Assembly (NCBI RefSeq): GCF_004769195.1
Contig: NZ_RQET01000008.1
Location: 186,001 to 250,000, forward strand
DNA length: 64,000 nucleotides
Source: Leptospira fletcheri
GTDB lineage: Bacteria > Spirochaetota > Leptospiria > Leptospirales > Leptospiraceae
Direction: 5' to 3'
Below are positions 51,631-63,442 of this stretch, piece after piece. The notes under the pieces were generated by a model, which worked only from the letters and a program-made list of their open reading frames with translations, was not told the origin of the DNA and searched no databases. The stretch's first letter is position 1. Each line of letters starts with the position of its first letter. Both the position numbers and the translations under genes were made by a program.

Positions 51631-52545
51631 TTAGACTGGGAAGCCTAATGCTCCTTTGATCTGAAGATAAAAATAGAGCATAGGAACCGTAAGAAGTAAC
51701 GCGTCCGCCCTGTCCAGAACGCCTCCGTGTCCCGGAATCAGATTGCCCGAATCCTTGACTTTCGCGTCCCGCTTCATCGCGGATTCCAAAAGATCTCCGA
51801 CGACTCCGACCACGGAAAGGATGAGGGAAACCAAAAGAACCTCGGCACCGCCGATCGGGGGAGAATTCCCGGTATTCTTTTCCCAGAGGAAGTTCAATAA
51901 GAATACGGAGCCGGCGGCGACTACGATCCCGGAAGCGTATCCTTCCCAGGTTTTCTTAGGAGAAATCGCCAATCCTGCGGGATTCCGACCGAACCAGCGT
52001 CCGCCGAAGTAGCCTCCCACGTCCGTCAAAAACGTCGCGACGGAAACCAGGAAAATATAATAAATTCCCTCGTTCATCCCGAGCAAAAGAAGCAGGTGTC
52101 CCAGAGGAATCGAAGCGTAAAAGACTCCCAACACGGTGGAACTGACCGAGAAAATGGCGCCGTCCAAAGGTCTGCGAAGGATCTGCAAGGTAAAACTACA
52201 TAAGAAAAGTAGAATAAAGGAGAAAGTGACCGCGTCGAAAGGCGGTACGAAGAATTTGAAATTCCTTTGGAAGAAGGAAGGAACTTCGAATTTATTCTGA
52301 GCCGCCATAAATCTGAAATAGAACAAAAGCAGGATGAGTAAAAAGAAAAAGATCCCCGTTCCCTTAAAAGGCCTTCCGTCCTGCCCTCTATCGGACAATC
52401 TGTAAAATTCGGTAAGACCGATCACGCCCGCGATCGCTAGAATGAACAGGGTTTGAAGATAGTAAAAATCCCTGTAGAAAATCATGAAAAGATAAACAAC
52501 AACCAGTACGGCGGCGGAAAGGATCCGTTTCGGCGTTTCACTCAT
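51631..52545 (-). CDS. cdsA: Phosphatidate cytidylyltransferase (CDP-diacylglycerol synthase)
   Basis: A 304-residue polytopic membrane enzyme that forms CDP-diacylglycerol from phosphatidate and CTP. It has about eight hydrophobic helices and the C-terminal family signature [20 protein letters not shown] followed by [14 protein letters not shown]; upstream [22 protein letters not shown] is also typical. Its product feeds PgsA at 10.4 kb. It overlaps uppS by 8 bp and precedes dxr by 7 bp. Confidence 0.96.
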   Translation of the reverse strand: MSETPKRILSAAVLVVVYLFMIFYRDFYYLQTLFILAIAGVIGLTEFYRLSDRGQDGRPFKGTGIFFFLLILLLFYFRFMAAQNKFEVPSFFQRNFKFFVPPFDAVTFSFILLFLCSFTLQILRRPLDGAIFSVSSTVLGVFYASIPLGHLLLLLGMNEGIYYIFLVSVATFLTDVGGYFGGRWFGRNPAGLAISPKKTWEGYASGIVVAAGSVFLLNFLWEKNTGNSPPIGGAEVLLVSLILSVVGVVGDLLESAMKRDAKVKDSGNLIPGHGGVLDRADALLLTVPMLYFYLQIKGALGFPV

Positions 52546-53263
52546 TTTCTAAACCCCCAAATTTCCGAGTTCTTCCCGCAAACCAATCCAAAGCGGATTC
52601 CAAACTTTTACGATCGAACTCCGGCCAAAGAGTATCGCAAAAAAAGAGTTCAGCATACGCGGATTGCCATAGGAGAAAGTTCGATAATCGCTGCTCTCCC
52701 GCGGTTCTGATCAGTAAATCTACGGGGGGAAGGGAGTACGTATACAAATATTTTTCGAGTTCCTTTGCGGAGACCGGCTTCCCCCTGCCGATTCTTTTTT
52801 TCTGGCGGTCCTCCAAGAGCTTTCCGAACGCGGAAAGTAATTCCTCCTGAGAGCCGTAATTCAGGCAGAAGTTTACGGTGAGGTTACGATTTTTCCGGGT
52901 GACTTCTATGGCCTTGTCTATCTTGGACAACACTTTTGCGGAAAGTCTCTTTCTGGAACCGGAATGCAGGATTCGGATTCCTTTTTCCGCGATCGGTTCT
53001 AAGCGGGATTCGATGTATTCCACCAGAAGATCGAAGATGGATCGGATCTCAGTGATCGGACGCCTCCAGTTTTCCGTAGAAAACGCGTATAAGGAAACGT
53101 TTTCCAATCCGATGGAAAGGCTCGCGTCCATGAGACGGTCGATCGCATCGGCGCCCGCCCTATGTCCTTGGGAGCGGGGAAGTCCCTTTGCGGTCGCCCA
53201 CCTGCCGTTTCCGTCCATGATAACCGCTACGTGGCGGGGAAGTTTTGGCCGTACAGGAACCAC
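52538..53263 (-). CDS. uppS: Isoprenyl transferase (undecaprenyl diphosphate synthase family)
   Basis: A cis-prenyltransferase making the polyprenyl carrier for peptidoglycan and O-antigen. The 241 residues have the catalytic Asp17 in VAVIMDGNGRWATAKG, the helix motif GHRAGADAIDRLMDASLS, SLYAFSTENWRRP, and the C-terminal PVDLLIRTAGEQRLSNFLLWQSAYAE. It is one base from frr (53265) and overlaps cdsA. Its lipid carrier is the substrate class of the transferase at 61 kb. Confidence 0.96.
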   Translation of the reverse strand: MVPVRPKLPRHVAVIMDGNGRWATAKGLPRSQGHRAGADAIDRLMDASLSIGLENVSLYAFSTENWRRPITEIRSIFDLLVEYIESRLEPIAEKGIRILHSGSRKRLSAKVLSKIDKAIEVTRKNRNLTVNFCLNYGSQEELLSAFGKLLEDRQKKRIGRGKPVSAKELEKYLYTYSLPPVDLLIRTAGEQRLSNFLLWQSAYAELFFCDTLWPEFDRKSLESALDWFAGRTRKFGGLENE

Positions 53264-53264
53264 T

Positions 53265-54564
<1,300 letters not shown>

Positions 54565-55164
54565 TTACAGGCCGCCTACCTGGTAACGGGTAAAGCGGGC
54601 TACGGTGATGTTTTCGCCGAACTTCGCGATGGACTCCTTCACCAGGTCGTCGACCGTCTTGGAATTGTCCTTGATAAAGGCTTGGTTCAAAAGACAGATT
54701 TCGGAAAAATATTTCTTAATCTTACCCGGAACGATTTTATCAATCTGCTCGGACTTTTTCCCCTCTTCCTTGAGTTGGGCTTCGATCATTTTCTTTTCAC
54801 GATCGATTTCCTCTGCAGGCACCTGGTCTTCGCTTACATATAAGGGAGACATGGCCGCAATCTGAAGGCAGAGCTCTTTGCCCAAAGCCTCGAAGGATTC
54901 GTTTCTCGCGACGAAGTCCGTTTCCGAGTTGAGCTCGAGCAAAACTCCGATCTTGCCATCTCCGTGGATATAGGAAACGGTGCGGCCTTCCTTAGTTACG
55001 CGACCGGCCTTTTTAGCGGCCTTCGCGATTCCTTTTTCCCGGAGCCAATCGGCGGACTTATCCAAGTCGTTATTATTTTCTACAAGGGCCTTCTTGCAGT
55101 CCATGAGCCCCGCTCCGGTGCGGTCGCGGAGTTCCTTGATCAGGTCTGTGGTAGATGCTGACAA
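54565..55164 (-). CDS. tsf: Elongation factor Ts
   Basis: The nucleotide-exchange factor of EF-Tu. At 199 residues it is the short form that lacks the longer dimerisation modules of the E. coli protein (about 280). Signatures include IKELRDRTGAGLMDCKKALVE, and DGKIGVLLELNSETDFVARNE which contacts EF-Tu. It is 13 bp after rpsB, the standard order. Confidence 0.98.
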   Translation of the reverse strand: MSASTTDLIKELRDRTGAGLMDCKKALVENNNDLDKSADWLREKGIAKAAKKAGRVTKEGRTVSYIHGDGKIGVLLELNSETDFVARNESFEALGKELCLQIAAMSPLYVSEDQVPAEEIDREKKMIEAQLKEEGKKSEQIDKIVPGKIKKYFSEICLLNQAFIKDNSKTVDDLVKESIAKFGENITVARFTRYQVGGL

Positions 55165-55177
55165 TTTCTACTCCTCC

Positions 55178-56083
55178 TTATTCGTTCTTGTCGATTTCGA
55201 TCGTAGCAGCTGCCGCTGCGGAAGAAGATTCGGGAGCCGGCGCAGGCGCAGCAGCAGGAGAAGATTCCTCGGATTTTTTACCTTTTTCGGGATCTTCGTC
55301 CATGATGAACTTACCGCTCTCGTCGTATTCCCCCTGGTATTCCAGAGCCAAAGCTTCGGAATCCAAGTCTTCGCTGAATCTAGGTTGTTCAACGACTCCA
55401 CCGGTCCCTTCGATCACCGCGTTGGACATCGTCTCCAGGAAGAGAGAAATGGCGCGAATCGCGTCGTCGTTACCGGGAATCGGATAATCGATCAGTTCCG
55501 GATCACAGTTGGTATCCACAACGGCGAATATTTTCAAACCGAGTTTGCGAGCTTCTTTGACCGCGATTTCCTCTTTTTTAGGATCGATCACGAATAGAAT
55601 GTCCGGAATGGAAACCATGTCCTTGATTCCGCCCAAGGTTTTGCGTAATTTTTCGGATTCCCGACGGAGAGAAAGGATCTCTTTCTTGGTTTTCACTTCC
55701 TTTTCGAAAGTGTTTTCGGATTCCATCGCTTCCAATTTTTTCAATCTCGCAATGGATTTCTTAACCGTATTCCAGTTCGTCAACAGACCACCCGGCCAAC
55801 GGTTATTAATGTAATACATATTGGAGCGGATCGCTTCTCTTTCGATGGCACCGCGCGCTTGCTTCTTGGTTCCGACAAATAGGACTTTTTTCCCGTCGCT
55901 GGTCAGACGCTTTAACGCGTCGTATGCTTCCTTCGCTTTTTGTACGGTCTTTTGAAGATCGATGATATGAATCCCGTTCCTCGCAGTGAAGACGTAGGGA
56001 GCCATTTTCGGATTCCATTTCCGGGTCTGGTGCCCGAAGTGAACTCCGGTTTCCAGAAGGTTTTTCATGGAAATTACTGACAT
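55178..56083 (-). CDS. rpsB: 30S ribosomal protein S2 with acidic C-terminal extension
   Basis: A 301-residue S2 of the small-subunit neck. The core has [59 protein letters not shown] and the C-terminal [20 protein letters not shown]. Beyond about residue 240 is an extension rich in Glu, Ala, Pro and Ser ([21 protein letters not shown]), likely disordered, which accounts for the extra length over the usual 240 or so. It precedes tsf. Confidence 0.97.
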   Translation of the reverse strand: MSVISMKNLLETGVHFGHQTRKWNPKMAPYVFTARNGIHIIDLQKTVQKAKEAYDALKRLTSDGKKVLFVGTKKQARGAIEREAIRSNMYYINNRWPGGLLTNWNTVKKSIARLKKLEAMESENTFEKEVKTKKEILSLRRESEKLRKTLGGIKDMVSIPDILFVIDPKKEEIAVKEARKLGLKIFAVVDTNCDPELIDYPIPGNDDAIRAISLFLETMSNAVIEGTGGVVEQPRFSEDLDSEALALEYQGEYDESGKFIMDEDPEKGKKSEESSPAAAPAPAPESSSAAAAATIEIDKNE

Positions 56084-56090
56084 GAGTTGT

Positions 56091-56351
56091 TTACCCCTTT
56101 TTTAGTACGAAGAACAATGTCGCCACAAGTCCCAAGAGACTCGCAGGGGTAACTTGAACTTCGACTTTGATTACGTAAAGTTCCAGCCGAACGGCTTCCT
56201 GGAGCAGGTAGACGGAAAGGAAATGAATCCCTAACAAGCGATCGATTAGAACGCCTAGTACGGCTCCCACCAAGGAACCTAGGACAATGGCAAGGGCGAT
56301 TTTTCCCGCTTTTGCGCCGTCCATGGGTCGTTTCGGGCTGGTAGATACCAA
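56091..56351 (-). CDS. Small membrane protein of unknown function upstream of rpsB
   Basis: 86 residues with two hydrophobic segments, [19 protein letters not shown] and the C-terminal [16 protein letters not shown]. The glycine-rich first helix and short length resemble the DUF4321 family, but this is a weak match by eye. The start is uncertain: TTG at 56351 or ATG at 56324, neither with a clear ribosome binding site. It lies 22 bp after the bactofilin and 7 bp before rpsB. Confidence 0.62.
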   Translation of the reverse strand: MVSTSPKRPMDGAKAGKIALAIVLGSLVGAVLGVLIDRLLGIHFLSVYLLQEAVRLELYVIKVEVQVTPASLLGLVATLFFVLKKG

Positions 56352-56373
56352 TTTTGCAGAATTGGCCTAGAGG

Positions 56374-56757
56374 TCAATCCTTATTGGGAAGGATCATTTC
56401 GCAGTTACCGTCGAATACCACTCCATCGGCGATCTGCAGTTTGGCCGTTTTGATATTTCCGTTCACTTTTCCGGTAGGAAGCATTTCCAATCTCTGGGTG
56501 GCGATCACGTTGCCGGTGATTTCCCCACCCACAACCACGGTGCCTGCCTTGATATTTGCCCGGACTTTGGCCCCTTCGCTTACCAAAAGGAAACCTTCCG
56601 ATTCGATTTCCCCATGGAATTCGCCTAGGATCTCCAATGGTCTACGGAAATTCAGAATCCCGGAAAATGCAGTTTCCCTTCCCAAAACGGTAGATATGGC
56701 TCCGTGTTCGGTGACTGTACGAATGGGTTTTGTTGCGGTTGCTATTTTTTTGGTCAT
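56374..56757 (-). CDS. Bactofilin-family cytoskeletal protein
   Basis: A 127-residue protein of the bactofilin (DUF583) family, which forms beta-helical filaments that scaffold envelope and cell-shape enzymes. It shows the repeated short strands of the fold: FSGILNFRRPLEILGEFHGEI, GFLLVSEGAKVRANIKAGTVVVGGEITGNV and LEMLPTGKVNGNIKTAKLQI, flanked by short polar tails. Such proteins help set curvature and cell-wall growth in other bacteria. It lies between c-di-AMP genes and rpsB. Confidence 0.92.
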   Translation of the reverse strand: MTKKIATATKPIRTVTEHGAISTVLGRETAFSGILNFRRPLEILGEFHGEIESEGFLLVSEGAKVRANIKAGTVVVGGEITGNVIATQRLEMLPTGKVNGNIKTAKLQIADGVVFDGNCEMILPNKD

Positions 56758-56767
56758 GATACCGAGG

Positions 56768-56989
56768 TTATTTCGTTTTCATTTCGAAGACTCCGTCCCA
56801 ATCCTCGGGAGGAGGTTGCGCGATGAACGCTTCGCAGCGTCCTATGTATTTTTTGGACGGTCCGTCTCCAGGAGTGATTTCCAGAGCTTTTTTGAACAGC
56901 CCGAGGGCGTCCGTGAACTTTCTGGTCTTGTATAGCTGTAGACCCTCGTTATAGAGGCGAAGAGTTTCCTTGAAAGACTCGGAGACCAT
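56768..56989 (-). CDS. Small TPR-like protein resembling the tail of spirochaete adenylyl cyclases
   Basis: 73 residues with essentially one tetratricopeptide repeat, YNEGLQLYKTRKFTDALGLFKKALEITPGDG, then KYIGRCEAF and the ending PPPEDWDGVFEMKTK. That ending is, from memory, typical of the C terminus of TPR-containing adenylyl cyclases in spirochaetes, so this looks like a free-standing copy of a cyclase tail. It has an ATG, lies 4 bp after acpS and 10 bp before the bactofilin. Role unknown. Confidence 0.78.
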   Translation of the reverse strand: MVSESFKETLRLYNEGLQLYKTRKFTDALGLFKKALEITPGDGPSKKYIGRCEAFIAQPPPEDWDGVFEMKTK

Positions 56990-56993
56990 ACGT

Positions 56994-57370
<377 letters not shown>

Positions 57371-57374
<4 letters not shown>

Positions 57375-58420
57375 TCTTCCTCGGGCTCCGGCAGAGGTTC
57401 TTCCGAATTCTGTTCCGTCTCGCCTTCCGTCGGCTCCTCTCCGGTCTCTCCGTCCAGGTCCGGTCGGATCCGGTACAAAATGGAGATCCTGTCCGGAAAG
57501 AAACTTTGTATGTCCACGGATTTCAGAGAAGGCGCTTTTGTTAAACGAACTTTAGCCATTACCGGCTTGCTATCGGGCAAAAGTTTTTTCGCCTTCGGGT
57601 CGTATTTGTGGGTACAGGCGACCGTAGCCGATAAGCCCTTGATGATCTGGATACTCCTCAGCGGAGTTTTTGACTGTAATTTTACGGAAATTTCCTGCTC
57701 GGAAAATTCCGCCTCCAGACTTTTATCCAAGGTCTGGCATTTTATCGGAACTCCGAGTACGATGCTTTCTCCCGGCGTGGAGGAAATCGCGATGATGTTT
57801 ACCCGGACCGAGACTTCCTTTACGTTATCCCGATAGCGGACTCCGGAAGGAAGTTCGGGAAGTTTTTGTTTTATCGTAAAAGATTCGGTTTTGTCCTTCA
57901 GGGAAATGGACGGGATGGAAATTCTCCCGATTTTTTCCAAATGGGCGTGACTTCCCACCACGGCGAGATTGGTCGGAGAGATAAAATGCGAGGATTTAAC
58001 GTAATCCTTGGGAGGATCACCGGAGAATTTCACTTCTAAAGGAAGGTTTCTGGTAATGCTGGAATCCACTAGGATTTTGACCTTGTCCTTTAAGCGAGTC
58101 ACTCGGAGTCCGGCAGGAACTCCTCCGATGCGGACAACATTCACAAAGTTCTCCCCCGGATGCAGATCCGTGGCGGAAATATAAGCCTTTAGTGATGGAG
58201 AATAGAAATTTACGTAGTCTCGAACCCCCTCCACCTTGACCGGAAACGTAGTATCGGATCCCTTTGCGATCGCCATTCCTCCGGAGAGTTTCGGATAATC
58301 GATCTTAATATTCACTTCCCGCACTAGGATCTTGGAATTCTGAAGATTGATATAAAATACGATCGCGAGGACCAGGGAGCCTAACTTGGCTTGCCAGTTA
58401 TTCAGGAGGGCCTTAATCAC
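57371..58420 (-). CDS. cdaR: YbbR-domain protein (CdaR-like regulator of diadenylate cyclase)
   Basis: 349 residues: a short N terminus, a transmembrane helix ([17 protein letters not shown]), and an extracytoplasmic part with repeated YbbR domains ([46 protein letters not shown]), ending in an acidic Glu/Pro-rich tail. In Firmicutes such proteins bind and modulate CdaA. Its start overlaps the cdaA end by 8 bp, which supports the same job here, but regulation in spirochaetes is inferred. Confidence 0.88.
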
Positions 58421-59237
58421 TTTGTTCCTCCTTTTCGTCCCCTTCCCCTTTTTTCTCCGGACCGGATTTCTTTTCGTGAAGAATCGTATTCAATAGATTC
58501 TTCAATTCTATGGGTTTGACCGGATGGATCATTTCTCCGTCGTGACAGACGGAAATCTCTCCCGTTTCCTCGGAAGTCACCACGACCACTGCGTCGGATT
58601 CCTCCGCGATTCCGAGCGCCGCCCTATGCCTTGCCCCCATTCTGGCATCGTCCATATTCTGGGCCATGGGCAAAAACGCTCCGGCGCAGGCGATCCTGTT
58701 CTGCTCTATGATCACCGCGCCGTCGTGAAGGGCAGTATTCTTTTTAAAGATCGTAAGTAGTAAACTCGTCGAAAGGACCGCATCTAACTGGACAGACTGT
58801 TCCGTGATTTCCTTAAGGCTGTGTTCACGGACGATCGCGATGATGGACCCGGTCTTGTTCTTGGCCATGATTTTGGCCGCTTCTACGATTTCGTCCAGAT
58901 CCGTAACCGTTTTTAAAAGGAAGGGGCGGAAGAACTTCAACCGGGCCATATCTCCCGTGATCTTACGAAGTTCCGGTTGCAATAAAACAATGATGGCGAA
59001 TACGAGCGCGGGACGTATATTATCGATGATCCAGTCCAAAAGTTCGAACTCGGCGTATTGGGCGAAGATTCCAAGGAGCCAGATGAGCCCGATTCCCAAC
59101 AATAACTGGACGCCTCTGGTCCGGCGAATGGTCGCATAAAATTGGTAGATCAGGAAACTTACGATCAGTATGTCCAGGATGACGTTGATCCCGAACCGAT
59201 CGTTTTGAAAAAGGGTAATATTCTTAAAGAACCCCAT
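58413..59237 (-). CDS. cdaA: Diadenylate cyclase (c-di-AMP synthase) CdaA
   Basis: Makes cyclic di-AMP from two ATP. The 274-residue protein has three N-terminal membrane helices (about 18-90) and a DAC domain whose catalytic motifs are intact: Asp172-Gly-Ala and Arg203-His-Arg, in [20 protein letters not shown] and [11 protein letters not shown] charged Lys/Glu-rich tail follows. c-di-AMP commonly controls potassium and osmotic balance and wall homeostasis. It lies 14 bp after dapB and overlaps the YbbR-like gene. No glmM is adjacent, unlike the Firmicute cluster. Confidence 0.95.
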   Translation of the reverse strand: MGFFKNITLFQNDRFGINVILDILIVSFLIYQFYATIRRTRGVQLLLGIGLIWLLGIFAQYAEFELLDWIIDNIRPALVFAIIVLLQPELRKITGDMARLKFFRPFLLKTVTDLDEIVEAAKIMAKNKTGSIIAIVREHSLKEITEQSVQLDAVLSTSLLLTIFKKNTALHDGAVIIEQNRIACAGAFLPMAQNMDDARMGARHRAALGIAEESDAVVVVTSEETGEISVCHDGEMIHPVKPIELKNLLNTILHEKKSGPEKKGEGDEKEEQSD

Positions 59238-59251
59238 CGTCCTCTTTTCCT

Positions 59252-60058
59252 TTAGAGCCCCAACACGGAGAACATATCATATAGACCGTTTTTTCTTCCT
59301 ACTAGGAACTCCGCCGCCCTTACGGAACCTACCGCAAAAGTCTTTCTGTCCTGAGCCTTATGGGAAATCTCTATCCTTTCCTCCGGCGTAAAGAAAAAGA
59401 CGGTATGATCTCCGATCACTTCCCCGGCCCGGAAAGAATGGATCGCGATCTCTTTCGGATCCCTTTCCGGTAAAATTCCGTGTCTGCCGTGGATCACGTC
59501 CGATTCGGATCTTCCCAAGGTTTCCAATAGAATCGCCTTCAACTTTTCGGCGGTTCCCGACGGAGAGTCCTTCTTGTGACGGTGGTGTATGTCCTGGATT
59601 TCGATATCCGCCAAATCTCCCATGACCCTGGCCGCGATTTCCGTCAGTTTAAAAAGAAGGTTCACTCCCACGGACATGTTGGGGGAATAGACGATCGGAA
59701 TTTTCGACGAGGCATCCATCAGTAATTTCTTATGTTCTGCGGTGATTCCGGTCGTCCCGACGACCACCGGCTTTCCCGCCGCAACACAGGTGCGGAGGAC
59801 TTCCTGTAAAACTTCACGAAGAGAAAAATCGATGACCGTATCCGCCTCCGACACTGCCCTTTCCAAATCGCTGGTGAATAGGATCCCGTTCGGCTTCAGT
59901 CCGGAATTTAAACCGGCATCCAACCCGAGACATACCGACTCTTTTCCGACCACTGCGGCCGAAAGTTCGGATTCTTTCGACTGGGAGAGCACCTGAATGA
60001 TGGCCTTCCCCATCCGGCCCGAGGCCCCGATTACCGCGATTCGATTTTTTCCCGCCAA
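59252..60058 (-). CDS. dapB: 4-hydroxy-tetrahydrodipicolinate reductase
   Basis: NAD(P)H-dependent step in lysine and diaminopimelate synthesis, needed for peptidoglycan. The 268 residues have the dinucleotide motif [53 protein letters not shown], and the active-site [17 protein letters not shown] carrying the catalytic His and Lys. It is 10 bp after dapA, which makes its substrate. Confidence 0.97.
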   Translation of the reverse strand: MAGKNRIAVIGASGRMGKAIIQVLSQSKESELSAAVVGKESVCLGLDAGLNSGLKPNGILFTSDLERAVSEADTVIDFSLREVLQEVLRTCVAAGKPVVVGTTGITAEHKKLLMDASSKIPIVYSPNMSVGVNLLFKLTEIAARVMGDLADIEIQDIHHRHKKDSPSGTAEKLKAILLETLGRSESDVIHGRHGILPERDPKEIAIHSFRAGEVIGDHTVFFFTPEERIEISHKAQDRKTFAVGSVRAAEFLVGRKNGLYDMFSVLGL

Positions 60059-60068
60059 GAATTTCCCC

Positions 60069-60953
60069 TTAATTATAACCTTTCTCGATCAGGGAGACGA
60101 CGGTCTTTTTCAATTTTTCCGCCGCAGCATTTTGGGTCAACGAAGTCAGGGGAAGACGAATCTCCGGGCTACAATGACCTTGCCAACTCATGGCAGCTTT
60201 GATCGGAATCGGATTCGTTTCCGTAAATGCAAGCGCGAACAAATCCAAAAAATCGTAATGAATCCGTCTAGCGGTCGTTAGGTCTCCTTTGCGAAAGGAA
60301 TCCACCAACTGAACCAGACTAGAGGGAAATAAGTTCGAAATCACGGAAACCACCCCCACTCCGCCGACCGCCAAAAGCGGAAGAGTCAGGTTATCGTCTC
60401 CGGAAAGCACGGTCATTTTTTCCCCCACAAGGGAGATCAACTTGGACATCTGTCCCAAATCTCCCGTTGCCTCTTTCATGGACCGGATCCTCGGGTGCTC
60501 CGAAAGCCTAAGAACGGTCTCGGGCAAAAGATTCACACCGGTTCGTCCCGGAATATTGTACAACATGATCGGTACGGAAGAATGATCGGCGACTTCCTTA
60601 AAATGAAGAAACATCCCTTCCTGGGTGGGTTTGTTATAATAGGGATTCACTTGCAGGATTCCGTCCACCCCGTCCTTGCAGGCGGCTTTCGTCAGCTCCA
60701 CCGCCTCTCTCGTGGAATTGGATCCGGTTCCCGCCACGACCTGGATTCTTCCGTTGACGGTCCGAACCGTCTCCCGAATGAGTTCCGCATGTTCTTCGTG
60801 CGAAAGGGTCGGAGACTCCCCTGTCGTTCCACAAGGTACCACGCCGCTCACGCCTCCCCGAATCTGCTTTTCTAAGAGCGAAAAATAAGCGTCGTAGTCT
60901 ATTTTTCCGTTTCGAAAAGGAGTGATGATGGCCGTATAAACGCCTTGAAACAT
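60069..60953 (-). CDS. dapA: 4-hydroxy-tetrahydrodipicolinate synthase
   Basis: Condenses pyruvate with aspartate semialdehyde, the first committed step to diaminopimelate. The 294 residues from this start show [38 protein letters not shown], the catalytic Tyr in [14 protein letters not shown] and the Schiff-base Lys in SMKEATGD. The frame is open to 61073 but the ATG at 60953 starts the conserved MFQGVYTAI block and has AAGGA before it. It appears to be the first gene of the long run down to trpA. Confidence 0.97.
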   Translation of the reverse strand: MFQGVYTAIITPFRNGKIDYDAYFSLLEKQIRGGVSGVVPCGTTGESPTLSHEEHAELIRETVRTVNGRIQVVAGTGSNSTREAVELTKAACKDGVDGILQVNPYYNKPTQEGMFLHFKEVADHSSVPIMLYNIPGRTGVNLLPETVLRLSEHPRIRSMKEATGDLGQMSKLISLVGEKMTVLSGDDNLTLPLLAVGGVGVVSVISNLFPSSLVQLVDSFRKGDLTTARRIHYDFLDLFALAFTETNPIPIKAAMSWQGHCSPEIRLPLTSLTQNAAAEKLKKTVVSLIEKGYN

Positions 60954-61087
60954 AATTTGTAAATTCCTTAGCCGGGGAGGATTTGGCAATAAAAATACCC
61001 TCGGATTTCCCTTCCGCGTGCTTCCCCGGTTCGCGAACCGGATTCCGAGTTGCCTGGAGTCCGTCCGTCGCAATTCTGGGTTTGTCG
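60954..61087. other. Divergent intergenic region between dapA and the sugar-phosphate transferase
   Basis: 134 bp between opposite starts; it should hold both promoters. No reliable -35/-10 pair or operator was picked. Longer upstream frames on both strands are treated as non-coding. Confidence 0.35.
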
Positions 61088-62098
61088 ATGCACGTTTCTA
61101 CGGAACTTCTGGTCTATTATTCCACGACTTTTTTACTCTCCTTAGGTCTATGCAGGCTCTATATAGGTTCGAGACGGATTTCGATTTCGGACATCCCGAA
61201 CGAACGTAGCATGCACCAGGCCGCGACCAAAAAATCGGGAGGGATCTGGATCTTTTTTTCTTCCAGCCTGATTCTTGTCCTATGGAGTTATTTCGGCCGC
61301 TCGGAATTTCCTTTGCATTGGTGGACGGGAGTCTTCTTCTTTTTTTTGGTCGGATTTGGGGACGACGTAAAGGGCTTAAGCCCGTATTTGCGTTTCGGGG
61401 CCGAGTTCGTATTCCTGATCGCTTGGATCGGCTTGGCTCCGTTCCGGATCTCTTTGTTCGGAATGGATCTTGGAGTTTCGCCGGGAGGTTACGGAGAGAT
61501 CGCGCTCATTTCCCTCTACCTTCTCTTTTTCGTGAACCTCTGCAATTTTATGGACGGTTTGGACACGTATCTGGCATCCAATCTCGTATTTACCGCTTTT
61601 GCAACGATCCTTTTGACCGGTAACGATTTACCGTTTTCTTATCTATCCATCTTCGCCGCGCTGTTCGGCTTTTTGGCGTGGAACCTTCCCAAGGCGAAAT
61701 TGTTTCTGGGGGATTCCGGTTCCCTATTTCTGGGTTTCGCTCTCGGCGCACTTCCTTTCTACGTCCAAGGCAAAAGGCCGTTCGAAGTTTCCGATTTGTT
61801 CTTCTTAGCTCCCGTATTTTTTACGGACGGTCTGCTTACGATCCTCGTCCGGCTGAAAAAAAAGGAGAATATCTTCCAGGCCCATCGCATCCACTTGTAC
61901 CAACTCTTCGCTGTCCGTACCCACCACAAAGGATTCGTTGCGTTTCTATTTACTCTCGCGAACCTTCCCGCTCTTCTTGCCTGGGCTTTTCTTCCGAGAT
62001 ACTGGTCTTTTTTCGTCTCTCTGGTTTTGTATTTTCTGGCGTATTCGTATTTCAGAAGATTCATATCCAGAACGCCCGTTTTCGAGAAGAATCCGTAG
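61088..62098 (+). CDS. Polyprenyl-phosphate N-acetylhexosamine-1-phosphate transferase (WecA/WbpL-like, glycosyltransferase family 4)
   Basis: About 336 residues with around ten membrane helices. It belongs to the MraY/WecA superfamily that loads a sugar phosphate onto undecaprenyl phosphate. Key motifs are [40 protein letters not shown] (catalytic Asp) and [12 protein letters not shown]. The last motif is [10 protein letters not shown], closer to the AHRSHAYQ form of WbpL-type O-antigen enzymes than to the HIHH of WecA, so a role in starting O-antigen-type chains is likely. ATG 61088 is chosen over the longer frame (60983) because it starts just before the first helix. Confidence 0.9.
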   Translation: MHVSTELLVYYSTTFLLSLGLCRLYIGSRRISISDIPNERSMHQAATKKSGGIWIFFSSSLILVLWSYFGRSEFPLHWWTGVFFFFLVGFGDDVKGLSPYLRFGAEFVFLIAWIGLAPFRISLFGMDLGVSPGGYGEIALISLYLLFFVNLCNFMDGLDTYLASNLVFTAFATILLTGNDLPFSYLSIFAALFGFLAWNLPKAKLFLGDSGSLFLGFALGALPFYVQGKRPFEVSDLFFLAPVFFTDGLLTILVRLKKKENIFQAHRIHLYQLFAVRTHHKGFVAFLFTLANLPALLAWAFLPRYWSFFVSLVLYFLAYSYFRRFISRTPVFEKNP

Positions 62099-62141
62099 AT
62101 CACTTGACGAACTTAGGGCGGAATGAAATCTTCTCGGAGTC

Positions 62142-62594
62142 ATGTCGTCCTCGGGAAGGTTTCAATCCGTCAAATATCTTCCTCGCCTCGCGGAATTTCT
62201 GAATAACGAAATCGAGAAAAGCCTAAAGGAAGTGGAGGATTTGCAAAGTCTCTCCGCCTCTCATTTCGAAATTCTGACCTTTTTACTTCGAAAGCAGAAA
62301 ACGAATATGTCCTTGATCGCCACAGCGATCCACAGGAAAAAACCCACCGTTACCGTGCTAGTCGGCAAATTGGAAGAGTTAGGTCTGGTGAAAAGATATT
62401 CTTCGGAAGAGGATAAACGGGAAACGAATATAGAACTCACGAGAAAAGGGAAATCCCTGAAGAGAACCGCGTCCAAGATAGGATCGCGCGTTCTCTCTCT
62501 GAAACTTTGGGGTTTAAATCTCCAAGAGTCCGAACAACTCTTCGATTTATTAGAAAAAATTTATACTCATCTCAGAAATTCCCGTAAGATCTAG
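62142..62594 (+). CDS. MarR-family transcriptional regulator
   Basis: 150 residues, a winged-helix DNA-binding dimer. The N-terminal helices are followed by LSASHFEILTFLLRKQ, the recognition region MSLIATAIHRKKPTVTVLVGKLEELGLVKRY, and the wing SEEDKRETNIELTRKG. MarR proteins often sense small aromatic or lipophilic compounds and repress adjacent genes. Its target is unknown. It lies 43 bp after the transferase gene and its stop is 2 bp from the converging enoyl-CoA hydratase stop. Confidence 0.93.
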   Translation: MSSSGRFQSVKYLPRLAEFLNNEIEKSLKEVEDLQSLSASHFEILTFLLRKQKTNMSLIATAIHRKKPTVTVLVGKLEELGLVKRYSSEEDKRETNIELTRKGKSLKRTASKIGSRVLSLKLWGLNLQESEQLFDLLEKIYTHLRNSRKI

Positions 62595-62596
62595 GT

Positions 62597-63367
62597 TTAT
62601 TTTTCGAATTCGGGTCTTCTTCCTGTTATGGAAGCCGCCACTCCTTCGTGTGCATCTGAAGTCCTCAGGCTTTCCTTGGTTTTTTCCTTATCATATTTAA
62701 ATATTTCCGCAAGTTCCCGGTTCAGATGCCTCATCCCTTCTTTGGAAGCTCTCACCGCGGACCGGGAATTTTTGGAGATTTTCTTGGCCAATTTAGAGGA
62801 CGCCACTTTCAGCTCCGAAGACGTCTGGTAGACTTCGTCCAGCAATCCGATCTCGAACGCTTCCGAACCCTTGTACATATCCCCGGAAATGATATGTTGT
62901 TCCGTTTCTTTCCAGCCTACGATATTCGCAAGCATCCGAGCGACGGAGGCCGGAACCCGGATTCCGATCTTGACTTCGGGAAGTCCCATCCTGAGATTCG
63001 CCAGTCCCATGCGAAAATCGCTTGCAATCGCGATCATCGCGCCGTACCCGATCGCGTGTCCTCCGACTTCGGCGATGACGGGCGAAGGGAAAAAATAAAT
63101 CTTTTCCAATATTCCGAAAAAATGATTTAGAAAAGGAGACAGATCCTTTCGGCTCTCCTCGGAATTCAATTCCGAAAGGTTCAAACCTTGGGAAAAAACC
63201 CCTTCCCTATCGCTAGCGATTACGAGCGCGCTCAACGTCGATTTTGCCGCGCCGTCCAGAACTTCCTCCAACTTACGGAACTCCGCTAAGGTAAAGCTGT
63301 TCCTTTCATCGGTATTTAGTCCGATTCTCCCTATGCCGTCCTCGACCGCAAAACGAATGGAATCCAT
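62597..63367 (-). CDS. Enoyl-CoA hydratase/isomerase family protein
   Basis: 256 residues of the crotonase fold, which stabilises enolates of acyl-CoA thioesters. The oxyanion-hole segment GGHAIGYGAMIAIASDFRMG is present, followed by LRMGLPEVKIGIRVPASVARML, where the Glu matches one catalytic glutamate; GSEAFEIGLLDEVY ends the core. Substrate is unknown. The frame also opens at 63379, but the ATG at 63367 has GGGGGTGG just upstream. The 63368-63442 gap includes an 8-bp palindrome AGATATCT that could be an operator. Confidence 0.92.
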   Translation of the reverse strand: MDSIRFAVEDGIGRIGLNTDERNSFTLAEFRKLEEVLDGAAKSTLSALVIASDREGVFSQGLNLSELNSEESRKDLSPFLNHFFGILEKIYFFPSPVIAEVGGHAIGYGAMIAIASDFRMGLANLRMGLPEVKIGIRVPASVARMLANIVGWKETEQHIISGDMYKGSEAFEIGLLDEVYQTSSELKVASSKLAKKISKNSRSAVRASKEGMRHLNRELAEIFKYDKEKTKESLRTSDAHEGVAASITGRRPEFEK

Positions 63368-63442
63368 CGCCACCCCCATTTAGTTAGATATCTCACTATT
63401 TGGACCGAAAAAATCTTGTAAAGGAATTTTCTCAGCTAGATT

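Noticed and set aside
60954..61073. N-terminal extension of dapA
   Set aside because: The extra 40 residues are Arg/Pro-rich and not part of DapA; the ATG at 60953 matches the family N terminus with a ribosome binding site.
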